From contig NC_064672.1 of NCBI RefSeq assembly GCF_023278565.1, forward strand, positions 5,704,001 through 5,768,000: 64,000 bases of DNA, in the 5' to 3' direction. The position numbers and the translations under genes are program-made. This document shows positions 36,368 to 47,976 of this stretch, piece after piece; within the stretch, counting starts at the first letter, position 1, and every line of letters begins with the position of its first letter. Under the pieces are notes generated by a model. The model saw only the letters and a program-made list of their open reading frames with translations, did no database searches and was not told the DNA's origin. The DNA comes from Colletotrichum lupini (lineage: Eukaryota > Ascomycota > Sordariomycetes > Glomerellales > Glomerellaceae).

Positions 36368-38162
36368 ATGGCGGGTGTTTTGTCCATTCTCTCTGAGCAT
36401 CCTTCTCATATCCTGGCTATTGCCTTTGGTACAGTAAGTGACTAGCATTCCTATACAAGATTAGAGTAGATCATATCCTCAGTGAAGAATCACATGACTG
36501 ACTTGCCAGGCCGTCCTCTGGCAACTCCTCCTAGCCGGCTACAACCTCTTCCTCCATCCCCTACGAAGGTTTCCAGGACCTGTCCTTCAACGCGCTTCTC
36601 CTCTAATCTGGGCCTGGCAACATGCCACAGGCTATCAAGCCTTTCGAACCCAGCTCCTCCACGACCGATATGGCCCCATAGTCCGAATCAGCCCAAATCA
36701 CCTGTCTTTCACCGATGTGACGGCCTGGAAAGACATCTACGGCTTTCAAATCGGGAAAGAGCTGGCGGAAAACGAGATCCCCAAGTCGCAGCTCTTCTCA
36801 ACGACGATCAAGAATTTGCCCACGAGCATCATCAATGCCGAGCGTGAAGAGCACCAGCGGTACCGGCGGGCGCTATCTCATGGCTTCTCGGATAGCTCTA
36901 TGCGAGCGCAAGAAGGCATTATCATGAAGTACATCGATAAACTGATTTCTCGCTTGCATGAGAACTGCGACGGGAAAGAAGCGCCGCTTAATGTGGAGGC
37001 TTGGTATAACTGGACAACGTTCGATATTGCTGGCGACCTAATCTTTGCGCAATCGTTTGGCTGTCTCGATCGCTCAGACTACCACCCCTGGATTGCCTTC
37101 ATCTTCAAAACTATCCGATACAATGCCATCATGACAGCGATGAAGTATATTGGCCTTGATCCTGTTGTCCAAGGCCTCTTCCGGATCGGTGGTCTTGCTG
37201 CGATGATGCAGTTACGTGAGAGCACCGATAAGATGATGCAAACGCGTCTTGATATGGATCCTGACCGGAAGGATTTGTTCGAGGGACTCTTAAGAAAGAA
37301 AGAAGAATGGGAATGTGGCCCCCAAAGCCACTCCTCGAGGAGGTGAATTTCCGCTAACTTTGTGTGCGCAGAACCTTTCATTTGAACAGCTGTCAGCTAA
37401 TGGCCTCATTCTCGTCCTCGCCGGTTCGGAAACTACGGCTACAACTCTGGCCGGCACGACATATCTTCTGTTAAGAGATCCCAAGGTCCTGCAGAAACTT
37501 AACGAGGAGGTCCGATCGAGCTTTAACGACTCCAGCGAGATCACCATCAACTCAGTGAGCAAGTTGTCATACATGCTCGCTGTTCTCAATGAAGCTTTGC
37601 GTATGTATCCTCCCGTGACGTCAAATCTCATTCGAGAGGTACCGGAGTTTGGGTGTCAGATTGGCGCAGAGCATGTGCCTCAAGGAGTAAGTAGCCTTGT
37701 ACACCAACTCTCCTTTTCGAGGTTCCCATCAGGTGACTAATCCAGACTTTCCTCCAAGACTTTCGTCGAGATCCAGCAATGGTCCGCGAACCATAGTCCA
37801 GACAACTGGACCAAGCCCTGGGAGTTCAGGCCGGAGCGCTTCCTGGAAACTAACAAAGAGGAACACAACCATTTAGACGCACTTCAAGCATTCAGCGTTG
37901 GCCCACGCAACTGCATTGGGAAGAAGTAAGAACTCCTCATCTATCCATTGAACCATTATCGCCGCTGACGCTGAAACCTATGCGAAACAGTCTCGCGTAT
38001 GCAGAGATGAGGTTGATTTTAGCCCGAATCGTTTTTGACTTTGATCTTCAACTGGCCGAAGGAAACGGGTCCTGGATTCAGAGGCAAAGAGCATTTGGTT
38101 TGTGGGATAGAATACCGCTGAATGTCTACTTGAAGCCAGTTGCGCGTGAAGCCCGCGCATAA
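36368..38162 (+). pseudogene. Cytochrome P450 gene with a mutated splice donor
   Basis: A microsomal haem monooxygenase. Exons 36368-36433, 36510-37310, 37372-37686, 37759-37925 and 37991-38162 would give 506 residues. The N-terminal hydrophobic anchor is followed by a proline-rich hinge (HPLRRFPGPV). The I-helix reads VLAGSETTATTLAG, the K-helix ExxR is NEALRMYPP, PERF follows, and the haem loop is FSVGPRNCIGKN with its Cys ligand. It resembles fungal P450s of the isotrichodermin hydroxylase type; the substrate is unknown. Intron 2 should begin after KKEEW at 37311, but the bases there are GAATGT instead of GTATGT. No other GT donor nearby keeps the frame to the acceptor at 37371 without losing conserved residues. 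Read through, the protein stops shortly after EEW, before the haem site. It is likely non-functional unless the intron is spliced by an unusual site. Confidence 0.85.
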
Positions 38163-38407
38163 ATTTGCTATAGCATCTCGATAAACCAGGCCAGAGCAAG
38201 TACAAAACATCTATCCGTGAATCTTGAGAGGTGATTCAAAGATATTCCAAGGGCCCTAAAGACCCTTGCATTGAGGGAATAAATTCCTTATTGGGTACAG
38301 TCTACCCTTGAGCCGTCTTCAGTGTCATTAAGTCATGGTCGTGTGCTTGAAACGCACAACCCCCTTTCCCCGAGCCATTTACTACCCATAAATCAGCCGG
38401 ACCTTCA

Positions 38408-40721
38408 TCATAGAGCATGTTGCCCCGGCCCACCACCACCCCAAAGACTGAAGTTAAGACCATGAGTATCTCCAGGCATCCCGCCATCAAACGTCTCAAA
38501 GTCGGATGGACTCATGTCAGAGAACAGCGCGGTGTCCGGCGTCGGTGCCGGCCACTGCTCAACTGGCAAACCGTCGGGCTGTCTCTGCTTGAAAACTTCG
38601 CTGCTCCGGAACCGTGCCACAACGAGCGGCGTGTCACACGACATGCCTAGATTTCGGAACGCAAGCTCCCGTCGTGCCCACCCTGCAAGCAAGTTTTCCG
38701 CGCGCAGAAAGTTGTCCTTCCTAGTCAAGTCGTACATCTCCGGGTGGTGGTGATAGAGTCGGTCGATGGCCTTCCATGCCCTGTCAACCAGTGTTCCGAC
38801 GGGCTGCCACTGTAGGAGCTCAATCATGACGGAGAAAGCGTCAGATTGAAAATGGAGTTTTAGGTACCAGGTGAACTTGTCGTCGATCGTGTCGTACCAG
38901 CTAACGTCGCTCTCGAAGGAAATGACCCATGCTCTGAAGAAGGATTGCTGGCTCGCTCCGCCGTCTTTGTTCTCGTCCCATGGCTCTCGCGCGTGCATAA
39001 TCATGTCGCGCATCCTCTGCGCCGTGAAAGACCGGATCTTACTCGCAACGAGATGTATGCCGCCTGCCGTCGGGTTGCAGAACCGTCGTTCGGCCACAGC
39101 GAGTCTCTCATCGTACTGGTCTAACGCGAGTCGATACCTGTCGAGGACATGTGGTTGACCGGAGAATTTCCTCGAGTTCTCCGGGCTGATTTTGTCCCCG
39201 CTGAGGATGACTGATTCGAACTCCGGCATCGGATTGTCGCAGAAGAAGGCGCGTGATTCGTAGAGCATGAGGCAGAATGCCATCTCGGTTGCTCCATCGC
39301 GAGACTTGACCGGCTCTGTTGAGCCGGGCAGTAAGTCGGCATCGTTGACGTTCGATGGGAGTTTTGTGTCCCAATTAGGCGGGAGGAGCGTGTCGCCGAA
39401 GCCTGCGAGGACGGCGTATTTTGTTTCTAGCATGATGATTTGCCACCAGATTCGGCGGCGCATCTCGGTCTCGAATGGTTGAAGACCTATGAGTTCTCCG
39501 TCGCGATGGAGACCCATCCTTTGAGCTATCCTGACTAGCATGCCGGTCAACACCCATGCGGCGTGGCGATCGAATTGCCCCTGAAGAGAAACCTAGCCTG
39601 CATTTAGATCAGAGTCATGCTTGTGTGGGACAGACATCTTACCAGGTATAGCACTAAGCACTGCAAAGTGGTCATATTGTACTTTCGTAAAAAGTCCACT
39701 TTGGACATGGCTTTTTTCAGTGCAGACATTGAATTTCGTAATGCTCTTGCCTTTTCGAGTTTGAGCATCTGGATTGATTCCGCTTCCGACAAGGCCATGA
39801 TTGCAACAACGTTGATGGAGCAGAGCAGGGCCTCGAGGTCGGGGCTCAGGTTGAAGCGGTCTGTTGCTGCTTCAAAGACTAGAGGTTCCAGGCTAGGGAC
39901 GTGAATGACCTTGATCATAGGGTTGACTCGTTCCAGGAATACCTGCCACAGGCGCAGAACTTCGACTGGTCCCAGAGCTAATATGTCAAAGTCCATAGAC
40001 TTTTGGTGAGTTGAGTCGCCGCGTTCTGAGACGCTAGTAGAACCAGACGGGTTCGTTGATTGCTCGGTGTCATTGTCTTCGAGACTGAGCTTGGAGAATT
40101 GGAGCTAGATTCCACTTAGATCTTTACTAGGTGGGACTTATGGTTTGATCGAAATACAGTGCACTTACGTGGTCAAGAACATTGCCGCGAAACGGATTTT
40201 CCATAAATGTTGGTCGACCTTCATCGCAGACAATCTTGCCATTCGGTCTCGAACTGGGTTGTTTCCGGGCTTCTTCGTAGCTTATGTGGGACATTGCCGG
40301 GCTGTCCGCCACATCGCGTGAGGAACCCGGCGTGTCGGGATTTACGGGGCGGCCATCGGCATCGCGCGGAGCCACCTGGCTCAGAAGACTCTCACACTGA
40401 TTCAATCTCTCCAACAGGTCCTTCACCACGCGTCTTCTACCAGCTCCTGGTGGTGCCCGCGTCGATGGCACGCACGGTTGATCAGACTATCGTGATCACA
40501 TCGGTGAGTATGCGTTGCGCCACGGTGTGGGTGCGTAGACCTCGGGCCCATCGGCTGAAGGGTGAGTGAGATGATGACAAACCAACCTTTATGCAGTTGG
40601 CGCAGGGGGACTTTCGGTCACACTTGATTTTGCGTTGGTGACAAAAGACGCAGGCCAAGACGTTGCGTGGTTTGTCGCCTACCGGAGTACTCGCCTGTGA
40701 AGCTGGGCTTTCGGATGCCAT
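38408..40721 (-). CDS. Zn2Cys6 transcription factor with fungal-specific domain
   Basis: A nuclear regulator of about 699 residues in four exons: 40721-40587, 40486-40169, 40104-39643 and 39592-38408. All phases agree and I see no lesion. The N-terminal cluster spans the first intron: CVFCHQRKIKC, then DRKSPCANC, then IKSDQPC, giving CX2CX6CX5CX2CX6C. The fungal_trans domain begins around PVEVLRLWQVFLERVNPMIKV and contains GMLVRIAQRMGLHRDG and EMRRRIWWQIIMLETKYA, the usual R(R)IWW signature. The C-terminus is acidic and Gly-rich. It is convergent with the P450 and may regulate it or neighbouring genes; that is an inference from position only. The first intron has an uncommon GTTGGT donor. Confidence 0.88.
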
Positions 40722-41280
40722 CAAGATCTACAGATGAGAATATGGGGCTCGTCAGAGATTAGAGAAGTGTATGAGTTGTTGTCGTTCATCGCATGATATG
40801 TTTCTCTTCCAAGCTCTGCTCTGTTGGCGGCAACACTCTTTTAAACGTGCCGCTTTTCTGCGGGAAAAAAGACAGGGGGCCACGACATCTGGGGATCCAC
40901 CAAACGGACTTTGGAGGAGACGCTAGGCTGCATTGGACCGTCCGAGACCCGGCTGATCCTTGCAGCGGACCGGAGCGAAGCCCGGGATCCCGGAGCTCAC
41001 TGCCACCGAAGAACAAGTGATCTCCCACCCACACACACACGCAGTCTTACCTGCTTTTTCATCCTGGAGGGTTGCTCCAGCGAACGTTCGATTTTGTTCT
41101 TCATAAGCATTTCGTCATTATGCCTAGCAACGATCTCGACTGCCGGGCGTAGCAACTAAGGTAGCTGCTAGTATCCGTTGGGGGCATGCATTATTATAGC
41201 TCCAAAAATAAGGTTATGTCATGCTGCATCCGGCCTGGCAAACGGACGGAGATTAAGAATTGGACCCCGTCCGCATCATC
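40722..41280. other. Intergenic region between two Zn2Cys6 genes
   Basis: It contains the promoter of the 40721 gene and the 3' region of the gene ending at 41281, plus a short (AC)n run near 41030-41040. No gene recognised. Confidence 0.5.
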
Positions 41281-44202
41281 TCACTTGTCCATGCTCTGAA
41301 CGGTCCCTCCATGCTGCTGTGGTAGCAGATCGTACTCCTGCGTCATACCCTGGTAAAACATCGGGTCCAGATCGGGCAGGAAATAATTAAAGATTCCCAT
41401 CACGTCGGTTCCCATGAGCGCACTAGGAGATACCTGGCCCATCCCGCTGTCGAACGCAAAGTCGGTGTATCCTGGTTGCTGCATCGGACCAGACATCATG
41501 GCCTCCCTCGGCAGAGTCTTTTAACGCAGATGATGATTAGACGCTTTTTTCCTTGATGAATGGTAGACCTTGTGAGGCCGAGAACTTACATCAGATAGAT
41601 CCAAAGTCATCTGAGTTGGCCTATCCACTTGTTTATTGTTTCTGGCATCAAGCTCTGACGATTGCTGTACCATTTGCATCGTGGAAGGATTTGTGGGTGC
41701 ATGTGGTCTCGCGGGATTCATCAAACCAGCCTCGGCATGCTGAATCTCGTTCACGTAGTCTCGCGCAATCTTGGCGAACTCGGCTATCAAAGAACCGGGC
41801 ACGGTGCCGCCGCTGGCATACTCTATCCGACTGAAGTGACCAGCAACCATGTCGAGCAGAGCCAGATTGGTGCCTGTATCTGGCTGCCGAGGATCATGAA
41901 TCACAAGGTCAAATAAGACAAAAAGTGCGGTAATAGGGATTCCCGCAAGGACCCTTACGGGCTGTCAGCACCGATCTCATGATAACGGCGGGTGTAGTTC
42001 GAAGTTCGCTCTCTACTTACCATGTGACCGTGTATGGCTCAACTTCAATCATCGTAGTCAACTCCAAAATTGCCCTCGATGCATTCAAAATGGTCTTCAT
42101 CTTGTCGTCCTTTGTCGCTTTCACCGCCGGCGTCTCAGGGACAGGCAAATAGCACAGCGTAGTTCTCGCAAGAGTCAGTAACATGCTGTAGTAAAGATAA
42201 TGAAGAATGAGAGCGAGTGATCTCGCATTAGGACCGGATACGGTTTGAGGGCGTAGAATTCCACCCGGGCGGAAGCCATTGTCTGGCAGAGATGCTCTCC
42301 ATTCTTCGAGTTCACCGTTTAATTGGTCAATCACGTCGAGATAGTACGAGTCGGAGTTGCCCGACACGCCGACCGAGAAGAGTGATGTATATGCTCGAGA
42401 AAGGAGGCGAGCGAAACGCACTAGGTGCAGGAATCAGCTAAAGTCTCCCGATGTTGCTTCGGGGACGACGGGGATGGGACAGAATATGTCGCTATCGACG
42501 AATCCCTTGTCGTTGTCAGCAGTGCAGAGCAAGTAAACAAGAAGTGTGCATCCATCATAGTATGACGCTATCGTGGTAAAGAGAGGGAAATTCCAAGCAC
42601 TTACGGAACTTCTCCCAAAGTGGAAGCTGGTGATTTTCTCAACCGCATATAGAATCCAGAAAGACTTCTGGTAAGCGTGAGCCGTTGGACCAGTAAAGCT
42701 ATGACTGGACATCATCTGAGCCCGTCTTGCCGCCTCTGACATGATGACAGGCTTAACAGCCAAGCCCGAGATCCCTAAGCCATAGACAGACATGGCCGTC
42801 AATGCTTGCAAGGTGGTGAGAGAATCAGGAAGCAGCAGGAGCTCCGAGAAGCCGCTCAAGCTGATAGAGAACAGCCGCCACGACTCGCCCTTACCAGGCT
42901 CGAATGTCCCCCCATCAGCATACTGGGACCCTAGAGCAAGGACGCTGTGGTAGAGACAACACCATGGCTTGCTGCGTTCGAGGAGATTGGGGAAGTTGGG
43001 ACTTGACACTGTAGTCTCGAAAGTCGTCCGGTCAAGGAACGGGAACATGGGATGCACTCGCTCAAAGTAGACTGATCATAATCAGCTTTCACCGACTTCA
43101 ATGGGGGGTTATAGAAGGGGGAATGGCAAATAATTACGGCGGATGTACAAGGCGGCACGCGCTCTGTCGGTCCCCATATCGGGAGGTTGCGTTTTCCGGG
43201 GATTCGTCGCTGCCGAGTCGGTGCGACGAAGACGTCCATTGACAATGACAGAAATTCGACCAACGAGCTCGTTCACCTTCTGATTCTGGAGGCGCGTCGA
43301 CAGGGAGAGTAGCCTGTTGTCGGAGAAGAACGTGAGGCTGTTCCGGCCCCCTTGATCTGTTAGTACGTGTAGGCCACTGAGGGCATGTGGCGCTTCAATA
43401 CCAAATATGCCATTGCGCTGTGAGATTTCTGTCAGCTTACAGTTCGCTCACCTCTGCGGTCAATTGCTTTGGAATTTTGACTAGTGGTGCTTACTGGTAC
43501 AAACATGGTTTCCTCCTGGCCTCTTCCAGTAGAGGTCTTTGGCCTCTGTGCTCGTGCTAGGACGCAATCGACGTGGAGTTCTTGGATGCGGTGGGGAGGA
43601 GACTTTGGCGACGTGCGATCAGGGAGGACGAGTGGCTTGGCCTCTCCATCTGATGTCGACAAGTCTAGCACGGCTTTGGCGTCTGGGAGACTGGGTGGTC
43701 GATTACTCGATGGCGAATAATTTGTTGGCAGAAGCTGTCCGGCGACTGATAGTTTGCTTAGTACTTTGAAATCCTTTGCCACAGAAATCGACCGGAGTTG
43801 TCGTGCTTGCTCATCAAAAGAGTGTAAACGTGATATGGTGGGTGTTTAGTTGTCAGTGCTTACCGTTGCGCCTGTGGGCTAGCCTCTTTACACTGAAGCG
43901 ACACTCTTCTTTTCGACGCTTCCAGGTTCAAAGTTTGTGAGTAAACGGGCACGTCTTTGTCAGGGCAGAGAATCCATTCGGGTTTACTCACGATACAATT
44001 CGCGCAAGGTCCGGGCGGGCCGTTACCTATGGATGAAATCAGCTCGTCAGTTCGTGAATGAAGAATAGGAATGACAATGAGCTCTCCCGAGTCACGTACT
44101 AGGACAGCGGACCTTGCGTGACTTGCAAGCATCGCAGGACTTGTGGGTTCGGGATCCAGCACCAACACCCGTAGGACTGGGCGCGGGCTTATCAGCAGTC
44201 AT
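41281..44202 (-). pseudogene. Zn2Cys6 transcription factor gene with an in-frame TGA
   Basis: Nine exons (44202-44100, 44026-43992, 43918-43864, 43805-43495, 43417-43138, 43071-42605, 42505-42021, 41953-41590, 41517-41281) sum to 2337 bases, exactly 779 codons. The zinc cluster is built from three exons: CDACKSRKVRC, PSNGPPGPCANC, IRRKEEC (CX2CX6CX8CX2CX6C). The middle domain includes RLYFERVHPMFPFLDRTTFE, and FARLLSRAYTSLFSVGVSGN follows. Codon 441, at 42436-42434, is TGA where the family has Trp (DFS-stop-FLHLVRFARLL), so the product would lose its C-terminal 338 residues. The change is G to A. The gene is divergent from the ABC transporter, a common arrangement for a regulator and its exporter target. 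The damage could be a sequence error, but the rest of the gene is clean. Confidence 0.88.
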
Positions 44203-44998
44203 CTTCTCGGCTCGCAGAGGATGAGATGAAAATGCAGGCTGAGAAGCAAAACAACACCGAGAAACGAAGACGAGTAGGTCGGAGACGAGGTCTGTAAGTA
44301 TGCGAGGATGTGGTTCGCAAGGGGACGGGGGGACCAAGACAATTCAGCTCATGGTGAAAGGAGCTCGGCTCCTTATTTGCCTTTTAGGAGAGTGGAGATT
44401 TGGAGAAGTTCGACTGCCATGTGGGTGTAGAGCCTCGGCGCCGAGATGCCGGATCGGGCAACTTTGCGTACACATCGGGCCACTTCACAAAGCCGCCATC
44501 CCGGGATCTGCAATCAGGATCTTTGCGGCGCGTGTGGGTGCTTTCTCGTCAACATCGTCAACTCATTTTGCGTTAGTCCTCCTCCCTCGGCGCCGACTTG
44601 ATTCATACGGCTGCTCTACATCAGCAAAGCCGCACAATATGCAGCCAAAACATGGAAAGTCGACCATCAGGCTCGGCTCGCGAGCTGTTAGCTTCGGCAG
44701 CGTGACGTGAAGCTAGTGATCTGGTCCCTGCTCATCGGGGCCTCTCTGCCCATGTCGACCCGTTGATAGTAGGTATTGACGTTAGAAATGGGTAGCTGTG
44801 TTGATGTTTTCACATGTCTGCCTTGTGTTGAACGTGAAAACTTATTTTTAACAAGGTGGGCGCCTCTTTTGGGAAGCTTGTTAGGATATAACTTGCCATT
44901 GATCCCCGTTAGGTGACGTTACTTGAGCCTCCTCTCTTCTGCGATTCTCAGGTTCTTTCTTATCTGCACGTTGCGCATTTATCAAATCAACTCACAAG
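44203..44998. promoter_or_regulatory. Divergent promoter region between the Zn2Cys6 gene and the ABC transporter gene
   Basis: About 800 bp of normal composition shared by the two divergent starts. No specific operator could be identified by eye. Confidence 0.45.
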
Positions 44999-45594
44999 AT
45001 GCATCGCCCGCAGGGTGACAGCGGCAACGTCATGTCCAAACCGTCGGATGACACCTTGCACGCCAAAGCCATTCAGGAACACGATCACCAGAGGAATGAC
45101 ATGGACATTGAAGCCAACGATGCCCAGGTTAACGAGATCGTCAGGCCTTACAGTCTCAATCTTATTCGCTCAGCGTCAAGACTCGACCCTGGTATCAACC
45201 CGTTCCTATCGGACCACCCTGCCCTGGACCCAAGCTGTCGCGAAGAGTTCAACGCCAAGAAGTGGGCCCGAGCCCTTCTACAGCACTCATATGATCATCC
45301 CGAGGACTACCCAAGACTTGAAGCTGGAGTCGCGTATCGCAACCTGAGTGTTCATGGGTACGGCACCGACACGGACTACCAGAAGGATGTCCTTAACGTC
45401 CTCTGGCAAGCACCAATGATGATCAAGCAGGCTCTCAGCAACCGTCGCCAAAAGATTGACATCTTGAGAGAGTTTGACGGAATCGTCAAGAGTGGTGAGA
45501 TGCTCTTGGTGCTGGGCCGTCCTGGCAGTGGTGTTTCTACCTTGCTCAAGACGATCGCTGGTGAAACTCAGGGTCTTCATCTGGGAGATCACTC

Positions 45595-45799
45595 TGTCGG
45601 ATTGGAAGTCTAATTCGACCGCGGCATACAGCCGACTGCGCAGGGGCTAATTAGGGGCCCTATTTACGATTATCATAGCCAGCCCAACCTACGGTTAGAA
45701 CCTCCTTTTTATACTTACTACGTAGATATTTATATAATTTAATTAATCTCTTTATTAACTACGGTTCGAACTAACTACCTTATTATAAGGATACTAATA
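45595..45799 (+). repeat. 5' LTR of the right Copia copy (205 bp)
   Basis: It begins TGTCGGATTGGAAGTC and ends GATACTAATA. The outer third is un-mutated, while the inner part is RIP-converted compared with the 3' LTR. Confidence 0.93.
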
Positions 45800-47718
45800 T
45801 TAATTAGTAATTAAATTCTACTATCGTAGATCGGTAAGGTATCTCGCTATATAAAAAAGACGACTTCTTAATACCGTACGGGATAGGAGATTCGTACTAA
45901 TTAACCTTATAAAAATAAACGAAAAAGGAGGCGATTCTCGAATACTATACGGAATTAAGTAATCGTAGCCCTTTACTACTTACGAGAGGTCGACGTTTAT
46001 TACGTTAAACTACGTTAATTAATAGAACTACTTAAGTAACTAGCCTTTTGCCGTCGCCCCGAGCAGCTTTTTTACTAAACGACTTTTCTACGGCCGGCCC
46101 GTAATTAAAAATTAACTAAGTAATAGAAGAGATTACCGGTAAGTAATAATTACTTAACTATAATTAAGCTACGAAAAAGACTACTTAAAAAATATAAAAT
46201 AGGGTACCGAGAGGCTATAAAAAATAAGATTTCTAAGGTATCTAACCCTATTACGTATAAGTAATAGGTAGGTATTTTTAGTAATTTCCTCGAAATATAC
46301 GATCTTATAAAAAAGAGGGCTTAACTTTATTAACCGTACTTAACGGCCTATACGGTTCTTAATAACTTATATAGCTCCTTTACGAGCCGCCCGGCGTCTA
46401 TTTTTAACTATTCTTACGGAATACTACCCTAGAGGAGGTAGGTCGAGGAAGGAAGCTATTTAGAGATTATAAAGAGCACGAGGCTTAAGAGGCTAGAAAT
46501 ATATAAAATAGCGGAAATCGGTAACTAGTAAAGATCCTAAGACTAATTACTATATCTTCTTATGGTAATATAAACGTTTACCGCTATTATTATAAAAAGG
46601 AACTACTAAAACCTACCCTTTTATATTAAATAAAAAGGAGGATCTTAGTAAGTACGATAGCTAGCGATTTAGAAAGGTAGTAGTAATTATTAGAAATAGT
46701 AAAAACGAGAGTAGTAGCGAGATAGTAAGAAGAAGCGGGAATCTCTTAGACCTTAATAAATTCGTTAGGTAGCGAAAGTACGGATTTATTATAACTAGCG
46801 CGCGGATTAAATATATCCCTATTAAAATTAAATATACTAATAACTATTAATATAGGTATAAGCTAGAGTACGACCCTTAGCGAGTTAGAGTAAAGAAGAA
46901 GAGGACGAAACCCGATCCTAAATAGAATCCTAATCCTTTATAAGTAAGTAAATATTAACCCGGACTATTAGGGGATATAGATATATAAAATCGCAGATTA
47001 ACTTAATAATAAGTAAATTAACGTAGTATTAATCTATTTAACTAAGGTTTATAAGAAAAAGGGGCTATAGGGGTAACCCCTATTTTACGAAATCGCAAAC
47101 GACCTAAGCTACTAGCTAGATAAATAGTTCGCGAGCGTAAGCTTAAGAATTACGAAAGTAATTAATAAATTCCTTTACGGGCGAGGGGTATTATTAGCGT
47201 AATTATAATTACGGGAGCTATATAAAATACTAATAGCGATAATTATAAAGGAGGAATTCGTACTATAGAATTAGGCCTAGGTCGATAGAGCGTATAATCG
47301 CTTTAACGAATTTAGAAAAAGGGTAAACGACCCAGATTTCCTCCTTATAATTACTAACGGAAATCTGTCGTTATAAAAGGATATACCGGGGCAAAATATA
47401 GTACTAAAAGTATAATAATTAATAATTCTACCTATTTCGATTTATAACTCGTTACCGCTATTAATATAAAATTCGGCGCCGATCGGCTAATAAGAAAGGA
47501 GGTAGACGACCCGAAGTTATTAATAGTACGTAGCGACGTAGAGATCGTATATAAATACTAAAAATCTAGTAGTAAATACGAAGTAATTTATAGACCTTAA
47601 AAAAATCTTCCTAAAAGAGAAATTGTACTCTGGGGGGAAGTATAAGGTCTTATAAAAAACCCTAACGATATTTTACGATTACTATAAAAAAGTCGGAATT
47701 AGGGAACACTAGTACTAT

Positions 47719-47976
47719 TTGGTAATTAATATTATACTCGTAAATAAAGCTTTTAATTATTATTACGAAGCGGTGCGTAATCTCGATCAAAACGACTTTT
47801 TTAATATAATTAACGTAATCCGAAGCCGCTTCGAGACTTATAATAAGAACCTAGAGCTCCTATCTAAGCTACGAGCGATTTCTTTTATATTTATAGCTAA
47901 GATAATAAAGGGTAAATCGCGAGTAGAGATCCTCGAAGAGCTTATCGATCGAATCGATAAGCTAGTAAAAACCTAG
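47719..47976 (+). pseudogene. Residual open stretch of Copia gag
   Basis: Eighty-five codons remain open, including NVIRSRFETYNKNLELLSKL and EELIDRIDKL, in the gag part of the Copia. This is a remnant, not an independent gene. Confidence 0.55.

Noticed and set aside
37741..37761. Apparent frameshift at the fourth P450 exon (ACTTTC occurs twice)
   Set aside because: Using the AAG acceptor just before the second ACTTTC joins the exons in phase (QG-TFVEIQQW); no lesion needed.
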